Origin: Streptomyces iakyrus
GTDB lineage: Bacteria; Actinomycetota; Actinomycetes; Streptomycetales; Streptomycetaceae
Direction: 5' to 3'
Assembly: GCF_000717055.1 (NCBI RefSeq)
Contig: NZ_JNXI01000003.1
Span: 372,001-436,000, forward strand
Length of the DNA: 64,000 bases
Under the pieces are notes generated by a model. It was not told the DNA's origin. It did not search any database and saw nothing but the letters and a program-made list of their open reading frames with translations. Positions 58,329 to 64,000 of this stretch are shown piece after piece (the first letter of the stretch is position 1; each line of letters begins with the position of its first letter). Position numbers and translations under genes: made by a program.

Positions 58329-60788
58329 GTGGGCGCAGACGAGGTGTACGACGTGGCCCGGCAGCGGTTCGATGTGGCCGACGCGGCGCCCCTGTTGCTC
58401 GATCCGCAGGGCGTGGTGACGGGCTGGACCCGCGGTGCCCGGCGGCTGCTGGCGTACCCCGCTTCGGAGGCGGTCGGCAGGAAGCTGGCCGATCTGCTGG
58501 TCGCCGAGGACGCGCAGCGCGTGCCCGACCTGGTCGAGCGGTGCCGCAGGGACGGCGGCTGGACGGGGCTGCTGACGGTCCGCCGCAGGGACGGGCAGCC
58601 GGTGAAGGTGGCGGCCCGGATCGCCTCGGCCGAGGAGGCGCACGGCGGGTCGCGCTGGCTGATGCTCCTGTCGGAGCTGACCGGCGCCCCCGGCTGGGAC
58701 ATGAGCCGCACGGTCCTGGAGCAGATGGCGGCGGGCGCCCCCGTCGGTATCGCGATCGTGGACACGGACCTGCGCTTCGTGTGGTCGAACGCCGCTCTGG
58801 AGCAGTTCGGCGGCGGTCCGGCCGCGCGCCGGCTCGGTCTGCGCTTCGCGGACGTGCAGCCCGGCATGGACGCGCAGGCCGTCGAGGCTCAGATGCGGCA
58901 CGTGCTGGAGACCGGCGAGCCGGTGGTCGGCTACGAGCATGTGGGCCGTGTCCGTTCGGCCCCGTTGCGGGAGACGGCCCACATGCTGTCGTTCACCCGG
59001 CTCGAGGACGACCAGGGCCATCCGCTCGGCGTGTACTACACCGTCGTGGACATGACCGAGCGGCACAGGGCGCGGCAGCGGCTGGCGCTGCTCGACCGGG
59101 CCGGTGAGAGCATCGGCCGCAGCCTGGACCTCACGCGCACGGCGCAGGAGCTGGCCGACGTGGCCGTGCCGGGGCTGGCCGATTTCGTCACCGTGGACCT
59201 GCTGGAGTCGGTGCTGCGGGGCGCCGAGCCGGCTCCCGGGCCGCTCGCGGAGTCGGAGGAGCCGGTGGAGTTGCGCCGTGCCGGCTACCGGTCCGCGCAG
59301 GACGACCTCACCGAGGCGGTCATCGAGATCGGCGAGACGGTGGCCTTCCGGGCCGGAACGCCGCCCTTCCGCTGTCTGGCCACGGGACGCTCGTGGCGGG
59401 AGGAGCGGCTCGACCCGCTGACCCGGGACTGGACCACGGACACCCCGAGCGGCCTCCGGGCCACCTTCCTGGAGCTGGGCCTGCACAGCGTGATGACGGT
59501 GCCGATCCGCTCGCGCGGCACCACACTGGGCATCACGACCTTCTACCGGCGCCATCACCGGGAGGCCTTCGACGAGGAGGACCTGCGGCTGGCCGAGGAC
59601 ATCGTCGCCCGCGCGGGCGTCTGCGTGGACAACGCCCGCCGCTACACCCGCGAGCGGGACGCCGCACTCGTCCTGCAGCGCAGCCTGCTCCCCCACCGGC
59701 TGCCCGAGCAGGACGCCGTCGAGGTGGCCGCGTGCTACCGGCCGGCCGACGAGCTGACCGGTCTCGGCGGCGACTGGTACGACCTCATCCCGCTGTCCGG
59801 GGCGCGGGTCGCGCTGGTCGTGGGCGAGGTGCCCGGGCACGGCATCGACGCCGCGGCTGCCATGGGGCAGCTGCGGACGGCCGTACGGACCCTGGCGGCG
59901 CTGGATCTGCCGCCCGAGGAGGTGCTGGCGCACCTCGACGACCTGGTGGGGCGGTCGGCGCGGGAGGAAGGCGGGGAGCCCGGCGCGATGGGGTCGGCCG
60001 GGGCGCGGGTCGCGGGTTCCGGGTGTCTGTACGTGGTCTACGACCCGGTCGACGGCGGATGTGCGATGGCCGCGGCGGGGCATCCCGCTCCGGCCGTGGT
60101 GCTGCCCGACGGCTCGGTCGTCTTCGTGGACCTGCCCCAAGGGCCGCCGCTCGGTGTGGGCGGGCCGCCCTTCGAATCGGTGGAGCTGCCGCTCGCGGAG
60201 GGCAGCACGCTCGCGCTGCACACCGACGGGCTGCTGGCCCGGGGCGAGACCTGGGCCGTCGACGCGGGCCGGGAGCGGCTGCGCCGGGCGCTGGAGCGGT
60301 CGGGCCCGCTCGATACGTACTGCAGGGCCGTGGTCGACGCGCTGGTCCCGGCCCGCCCCTACGACGACGTGGCCCTGCTGATGGCCCGGACGAGACGTCT
60401 CGGCAGCGAGCAGGTGGCGGACTGGGAGCTGCCCTCGGACCCGGCCGTGGTCGCCGACGCCCGCCGCACGGCCACCCGGCAGCTGGCGCGCTGGGGCCTG
60501 GACGAGCTGTCCTTCACCACGGAGCTGGTGGTCAGCGAGCTCGTCACCAACGCCATGCGGTACGCCACCGGGTCCATCCGGCTCCGGCTGATCCGGGAGC
60601 GGGCGCTGGTGTGCGAGGTGCTCGACGGCGGCGCGACCGCGCCGCATCTGCGCCATCCCCGTACGACGGACGAGGGCGGGCGCGGGCTGCTGCTGGTCTC
60701 CCAGCTCACGCAGCGGTGGGGCACGCGGTTTCTTCCCGAGGGGAAGATCATCTGGGCCGAGCAGTCCCTGACGGACCTCCCGGAGTGA
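58329..60788 (+). CDS. PAS-PAS-GAF-SpoIIE phosphatase with HATPase domain
   Basis: The 819-residue signalling protein has a PAS-like N-terminal domain (about 5-105; DAAPLLLDPQGVVTGWTRGARRLLAYPASEAVGRKLADLLV), a second PAS domain (about 130-250; GIAIVDTDLRFVWSNAALEQF), a GAF-like domain (about 260-440), a SpoIIE/PP2C phosphatase (about 450-690; GGDWYDLIPLSGARVALVVGEVPGHG), and a C-terminal HATPase anti-sigma-like domain (about 700-819; FTTELVVSELVTNAMRYATGSIRLRLIRERALVCEV). The GTG start follows AGAGAGGTCGGCC. It likely controls a sigma-factor partner-switching network. A second, shorter SpoIIE protein follows it. Confidence 0.93.
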   Translation: MGADEVYDVARQRFDVADAAPLLLDPQGVVTGWTRGARRLLAYPASEAVGRKLADLLVAEDAQRVPDLVERCRRDGGWTGLLTVRRRDGQPVKVAARIASAEEAHGGSRWLMLLSELTGAPGWDMSRTVLEQMAAGAPVGIAIVDTDLRFVWSNAALEQFGGGPAARRLGLRFADVQPGMDAQAVEAQMRHVLETGEPVVGYEHVGRVRSAPLRETAHMLSFTRLEDDQGHPLGVYYTVVDMTERHRARQRLALLDRAGESIGRSLDLTRTAQELADVAVPGLADFVTVDLLESVLRGAEPAPGPLAESEEPVELRRAGYRSAQDDLTEAVIEIGETVAFRAGTPPFRCLATGRSWREERLDPLTRDWTTDTPSGLRATFLELGLHSVMTVPIRSRGTTLGITTFYRRHHREAFDEEDLRLAEDIVARAGVCVDNARRYTRERDAALVLQRSLLPHRLPEQDAVEVAACYRPADELTGLGGDWYDLIPLSGARVALVVGEVPGHGIDAAAAMGQLRTAVRTLAALDLPPEEVLAHLDDLVGRSAREEGGEPGAMGSAGARVAGSGCLYVVYDPVDGGCAMAAAGHPAPAVVLPDGSVVFVDLPQGPPLGVGGPPFESVELPLAEGSTLALHTDGLLARGETWAVDAGRERLRRALERSGPLDTYCRAVVDALVPARPYDDVALLMARTRRLGSEQVADWELPSDPAVVADARRTATRQLARWGLDELSFTTELVVSELVTNAMRYATGSIRLRLIRERALVCEVLDGGATAPHLRHPRTTDEGGRGLLLVSQLTQRWGTRFLPEGKIIWAEQSLTDLPE

Positions 60789-60854
60789 AGCCGGTTGAGG
60801 TTCGCCCATACCGTGCGAAACTGGTGTGATCCCGGCGACGGTGAGGCGGCAGCC

Positions 60855-62093
60855 ATGGCGGAGACGGCGATCGACTACGGCGCGGTTTTCAAGGCCCTGC
60901 CCGGCATGGTGGCGCTCCTGACGCCCGAGCTCGTGTACGCGGACGCCAACGACGAGTTCGTCCGCGTCTCCGGCCGCTCGCGGGAGCAGCTGATCGGCAA
61001 GTACCTGTTCGACGTCTTCCCGGACAACCCGAACGACCCGGCCGCGACGGGGATGCGCAATCTGGAGGCCTCGCTGTACCGCGTCCTGGCCACCGGGGAG
61101 CGCGACACCATGGCCCTGCAGCGCTACGACGTCGAGGACCCGGAGCGGCCCGGCGAGTGGCAGAAGCGCTACTGGAGCCCGGTGAACGCTCCGCTGCTCG
61201 GCCCGGACGGCAAAGTCGTGCTGATCGTGCACCGGGTGGAGGAGGTCACGGAGCTGATCCGGGCCCGGGGCGGCTCGCCGGGGAACCGGGGCAGCCGGGC
61301 CCGGGTGCTGGAGGCCGAGCTGTACACCCGAGCCCGTGAGCTGCAGGAGCTCAACGAGCGGCTGCGCCAGGCGCACTCACGGGAGCGGGAGGTGGCGCTG
61401 GCGTTGCAGGAGGCGATGCTTCCCGCGCCCCGGCAGGTCCGCAATCACCCGGCCGCCGTCCGGTACCGCCCCGCCGTGGGCGCGCTCAACGTGTGCGGGG
61501 ACTGGTACGACCTGGTCGACCTGGTGGGCGGCGACCGGATCGGCGTGGCCGTGGGCGACGTGGTCGGGCACGGGCTGGCGGCCGCCGGGGTGATGGGCCA
61601 GTTGCGCAGTGCGCTCAGTGCGGCCTCCCGGGTGGCCGCGGGGCCGGCCCAGGCCCTTGACGTGCTGGGGCGCTACGCCCACGTGATCAACGGGGCCGAA
61701 TCGGCGACCGCCGTGACGACCTTCATCGACTGCGACCGCCACGTCATCACGTACAGCAGCGCCGGCCACCCCCCGCCCGTGCTCGTCCACCCGGACGGCC
61801 GTACGGAGTTCCTCGACCAGGCCACGGACACGCCGCTGGACGCCCGTCCGGACCCGATCCCACGGCCGCAGGCCGAGACCACGTTCCAGCGGGGCGCCAC
61901 GCTCGTGCTCTACACCGACGGTCTGATCGAACGGCGCACCGAGGACATCTACACCGGTCTGGACCGGCTCGCCGAGGCCCTGCACGAGCACAAGGACCAG
62001 GCCCCGGAGACGCTCGCCGACACCGTCCTGACGGAGTTGCTGCCGCCGGGCGGCGCCACCGACGACACGGCGCTGATCATCGTGCGACTGTGA
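60855..62093 (+). CDS. PAS-SpoIIE protein phosphatase
   Basis: The 412-residue protein has an N-terminal PAS domain (about 5-135; FKALPGMVALLTPELVYADANDEFVRVSGRSREQLIGKYLFDVFPDNP), a coiled-coil linker around residues 150-200 (AELYTRARELQELNERLRQAHSREREVALALQEAML) and a SpoIIE/PP2C phosphatase (about 205-410; NVCGDWYDLVDLVGGDRIGVAVGDVVGHGLAAAGVMGQLRSAL and LVLYTDGLIERRTEDI). It has no HATPase domain, unlike the preceding protein. It is likely a partner phosphatase in the same sigma-factor control. The gap to the previous gene is 66 bp, so co-transcription is possible. Confidence 0.92.
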   Translation: MAETAIDYGAVFKALPGMVALLTPELVYADANDEFVRVSGRSREQLIGKYLFDVFPDNPNDPAATGMRNLEASLYRVLATGERDTMALQRYDVEDPERPGEWQKRYWSPVNAPLLGPDGKVVLIVHRVEEVTELIRARGGSPGNRGSRARVLEAELYTRARELQELNERLRQAHSREREVALALQEAMLPAPRQVRNHPAAVRYRPAVGALNVCGDWYDLVDLVGGDRIGVAVGDVVGHGLAAAGVMGQLRSALSAASRVAAGPAQALDVLGRYAHVINGAESATAVTTFIDCDRHVITYSSAGHPPPVLVHPDGRTEFLDQATDTPLDARPDPIPRPQAETTFQRGATLVLYTDGLIERRTEDIYTGLDRLAEALHEHKDQAPETLADTVLTELLPPGGATDDTALIIVRL

Positions 62094-62094
62094 C

Positions 62095-62550
62095 CTACAG
62101 GCGGGACTTGCCGTGGTCGAGCAGCCGGACGCGGTCGACGTTCTGCCGGTCCTCGGCGTCCGCGCTGGGCTCACCGGCGAACCACGCGTCGAGGATCTCC
62201 GTCAGCAGGGGCTGCGACGTCAGCCGCAGGCTGAGCGCGAGCACGTTGGCGTCGTTCCAGCGGCGGGCCCCGTCGGCCGTGTAGGCGTCGGTGCACAGGG
62301 CGGCCCGTACGCCGGGCACCTTGTTCGCCGCGATCGAGGCGCCCGTGCCGGTCCAGCAGCACACCACCGCCTGGTCCGCCGTACCCTCGGCGACCTCGCG
62401 GGCCGCGGCCTCGGAGCACACCGCCCACTGCGGGTCGTCGCCCGGGCGCAGCGCGCCGTGCGGGCGCACGTCGTGCCCCCGCTCGCGCAGGGCGGCGACG
62501 AGGGAGCGGGCGACGGGTTCGTCCATGTCCGAGGAAACAGCGATCCGCAT
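62095..62550 (-). CDS. RpiB/LacAB-like sugar-phosphate isomerase family protein
   Basis: The 151-residue protein starts MRIAVSSDMDEPVARSLVAALRERGHDVRPHGAL and contains AVVCCWTGTGASIAANKVPGVRAALCTDAYTADGARRWNDANVLALS, similar to ribose-5-phosphate isomerase B (GIGMSIAANKxPGIRAA and HNDANVL). The N-terminal GSDHAG of RpiB is replaced by SSDMDE, so the substrate-binding residues differ and activity is uncertain. A single base separates its stop codon from the end of the convergent SpoIIE phosphatase gene. Confidence 0.82.
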   Translation of the reverse strand: MRIAVSSDMDEPVARSLVAALRERGHDVRPHGALRPGDDPQWAVCSEAAAREVAEGTADQAVVCCWTGTGASIAANKVPGVRAALCTDAYTADGARRWNDANVLALSLRLTSQPLLTEILDAWFAGEPSADAEDRQNVDRVRLLDHGKSRL

Positions 62551-62904
62551 GTCTGGCAGGTTACTCGGCGGAGCGGCGAAGGCCACCGGCCCACAGCGGC
62601 CGTCCGCCCGCAAGAGCCACCGCCCCGCCACGCACCCCCGGCTATCGCGCCAGGCCACCCGTTCGGCTTGCCCGTCGCCCGGGCTGCGCAGCACGCTGGT
62701 CCCGCGGTTCTCCCCAGCCGCATGAGCACCATCGGAAGCACCCGCCTGACTGACCATCAGTCAAATGGCGAAGGATCTGTGCGGCCCGCCCGCACGAGGT
62801 GCCCGGTGGCCGTGCCTGCACCTACACTGGCACCCCACGACATGCCGGTTGACCTGCTGGAACGCGGCGGTTGAGTCCACCGCGAGAGTCGAGGAGCGCC
62901 CGCT
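62551..62904. other. Intergenic region between RpiB-like and plsC genes
   Basis: This 354-bp divergent gap contains no supported gene. It holds a strong 17-bp palindrome at 62747-62763 and a TACACT element at 62823-62828. A minus-strand frame extends upstream of the RpiB-like start, but it lacks a ribosome-binding site and reads as low-complexity Arg/Gly. Confidence 0.5.
62747..62763. promoter_or_regulatory. 17-bp TetR-type palindrome upstream of plsC
   Basis: TGACTGA-CCA-TCAGTCA is a perfect inverted repeat with 7-bp arms and a 3-bp spacer, 142 bp upstream of the plsC start and 197 bp from the RpiB-like start. The form and A/T-richness against a GC-rich background fit a TetR-family operator. 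No TetR gene is adjacent in the window. Confidence 0.65.
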
Positions 62905-63624
62905 TTGTTCTACTACCTGCTGAAATACGTGCTGCTGGGTCCGCTGCTGCGACTGGTCTTCCGGCCTCGAATAGAGGGTCTGGAGCACGTGCCCGCGGAG
63001 GGCGCCGCGATCATCGCCGGCAACCACCTGTCGTTCTCGGACCACTTTCTGATGCCCGCCATCCTCAAACGGCGCATCACCTTCCTCGCGAAGGCCGAGT
63101 ACTTCACGGGCCCCGGGGTCAAGGGCCGCCTGACGGCGTTCTTCTTCCGCAGCGCGGGGCAGATTCCGGTCGACCGCTCCGGCAAGGACGCGGGCCAGGC
63201 CGCCATCCGCGAGGGCCTCGGCGTGCTGAGCAAGGACGAGCTGCTCGGCATCTACCCCGAGGGCACCCGCTCGCACGACGGCCGGCTCTACAAGGGCAAG
63301 GTCGGAGTGGCGGTGATGGCCCTCAAGGCCGGCGTGCCGGTGATCCCCTGCGCGATGATCGGCACCTTCGAGGCCCAGCCGCCCGGCAAGGTCATCCCCA
63401 GCATCCACCCCGTCGTGATCCGCTTCGGCAAGCCCCTCGACTTCTCCCGCTACGAGGGCATGGAGAACGAGAAGGCCGTCCTGCGCGCCATCACCGACGA
63501 GATCATGTACGCGATCCTCTCGCTGTCCGAGCAGGAGTACGTCGACCGGTACGCGGCCGTGGTGAAGGCCGAGGAGGCCGCCGCCGCGAAGGAGCGCAAG
63601 TTCCGGCGCATGCACCTCAGTTGA
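62905..63624 (+). CDS. plsC: 1-acyl-sn-glycerol-3-phosphate acyltransferase
   Basis: The 239-residue PlsC family enzyme acylates lysophosphatidic acid to phosphatidic acid in membrane lipid synthesis. The catalytic HX4D is NHLSFSDHF (His41-Asp46); the substrate motif EGTRS lies at residues 119-123 in GIYPEGTRSHDG; and an N-terminal hydrophobic helix, FYYLLKYVLLGPLLRLVF, anchors it. The TTG start is supported by GAGGAGCGCC. It faces the RpiB-like gene across a gap holding a palindromic operator, suggesting repressor control of lipid synthesis or an acyl-chain-responsive switch (inference). Confidence 0.93.
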   Translation: MFYYLLKYVLLGPLLRLVFRPRIEGLEHVPAEGAAIIAGNHLSFSDHFLMPAILKRRITFLAKAEYFTGPGVKGRLTAFFFRSAGQIPVDRSGKDAGQAAIREGLGVLSKDELLGIYPEGTRSHDGRLYKGKVGVAVMALKAGVPVIPCAMIGTFEAQPPGKVIPSIHPVVIRFGKPLDFSRYEGMENEKAVLRAITDEIMYAILSLSEQEYVDRYAAVVKAEEAAAAKERKFRRMHLS

Positions 63625-63683
63625 GTTCTGCTGTCGGCAGAGGCCGGTTCCCCGGCCGCCCTGCGGCGATCTACGGTCGCGGC

Positions 63684-64000
63684 ATGGGACGTGCAGTGGT
63701 GATCGGGGCCGGCGGTCAGATCGGGAGGCCGGCGGTGCAGGCGCTGGCGCGGGACGGCTGGGAGGTGACGGCCGTGTCACGCGGCGGCGGCCGGGACGAG
63801 GACTGGCCCGGTGAGGTGCGGACGCGGCGGCTGGACCGCGAGGACGACGCGGCGCTCGGCGCGCTGATCGGCGACGGCTGCGACCTCGTGGTCGACCTGG
63901 TCGCCTACGGGGCCCGGCACGCACGGCAGTTGACGGGCCTGGCCGGCCGGATCGGCGCGGCCGTGGTGGTGTCGAGCGTGTCGGTGTACGAGGACGGCGA
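63684..64000 (+). CDS. NAD-dependent epimerase/dehydratase-like protein, 3' end outside window
   Basis: Only the first 105 codons are visible. MGRAVVIGAGGQIGRPAVQALARDGWEVTAVSRGGGRDEDWPGEVRTRRLDREDDAALGALIGDGCDLVVDLVAYGARHARQLTGLAGRIGAAVVVSSVSVYEDG has the GxGGQxG Rossmann motif of extended SDR/epimerase proteins. TACGGT at 63672-63677 is 6 bp from the ATG and could make the message leaderless. The final function and length are beyond the window. Confidence 0.8.
   Translation, partial: MGRAVVIGAGGQIGRPAVQALARDGWEVTAVSRGGGRDEDWPGEVRTRRLDREDDAALGALIGDGCDLVVDLVAYGARHARQLTGLAGRIGAAVVVSSVSVYEDG

Noticed and set aside
62551..62757. N-terminal extension of the RpiB-like gene
   Set aside because: The extended frame lacks a family match and a ribosome-binding site, and the ATG at 62550 gives the RpiB-like N-terminus.

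Overview
This is a gene-dense, high-GC chromosomal segment from a Streptomyces species. Nearly every gene family is actinobacterial. GC is high throughout with strong third-position bias, GTG and TTG starts are common, neighbouring genes often overlap by 4 bp (ATGA/GTGA), and several families are characteristic of Streptomyces: a conservon (cvnABCD), DUF5709, DUF6213, DUF6397, PAS/SpoIIE phosphatases and MpaB oxygenase. Gene content and order resemble, from memory, the chromosome-arm/core border of S. coelicolor-like genomes. I see no tRNA, rRNA, CRISPR array, prophage, insertion sequence or large biosynthetic cluster.

Layout. 1-6.9 kb: end of a DUF5709 gene, zinc-independent L31, a membrane metal-dependent hydrolase, a DUF3516 Ski2-like helicase, acyl-CoA thioesterase II, a DMT transporter and a frame-shifted SDR. 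7-9.2 kb: Fpg/Nei glycosylase, VOC protein and DUF6397. 9.3-14.5 kb: an orphan Roadblock protein and a PPOX-class oxidoreductase beside a complete conservon. 14.9-19 kb: MHYT protein, methyltransferase, a frame-shifted MpaB-type oxygenase with a palindromic operator, and small conserved proteins. 19.2-24.3 kb: an overlapping SNF2 helicase / SWIM / GNAT operon and a repeat-tailed membrane protein. 24.4-28.5 kb: xylose catabolism (xylA divergent from xylB-ROK regulator).

28.7-33.8 kb: secreted amidase, DUF5519 protein, methyltransferase-NUDIX fusion, phosphodiester glycosidase and a Tat-exported GDPD/PLC-like enzyme. 33.8-39.2 kb: a three-gene acyl-CoA dehydrogenase/quinone oxidoreductase operon, and an XRE-cupin regulator divergent from a thioredoxin-reductase-like flavoprotein. 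39.4-45.95 kb: ATP-dependent DNA ligase with NUDIX, aldehyde dehydrogenase, DUF6213, TenA-like protein, and an acyl-CoA dehydrogenase divergent from a TetR gene with two operator-like palindromes. 46-50 kb: peptide deformylase, MurT/GatD (lipid II isoglutaminyl synthase) and 6-phosphofructokinase. 50.1-55.4 kb: CtaG-like protein and a four-gene overlapping operon in which a LytTR regulator, a small DUF485-like membrane protein, a sodium/solute symporter and a LytS-type kinase are co-encoded. 55.4-64 kb: Lrp/AsnC regulator, ddaH-rocD, two PAS/SpoIIE phosphatases, an RpiB-like protein, PlsC acyltransferase and the start of an epimerase.

Nothing here is a clear-cut unknown defence or mobile system. 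The most interesting items are the self-contained symporter/two-component operon with an extracellular insertion in the symporter, the duplicated Roadblock protein beside the conservon, the SNF2-SWIM-GNAT operon, an in-frame single stop between a DUF5519 and a methyltransferase-NUDIX gene, two homopolymer-associated frameshifts, and several unassigned palindromic operators and short tandem repeats.
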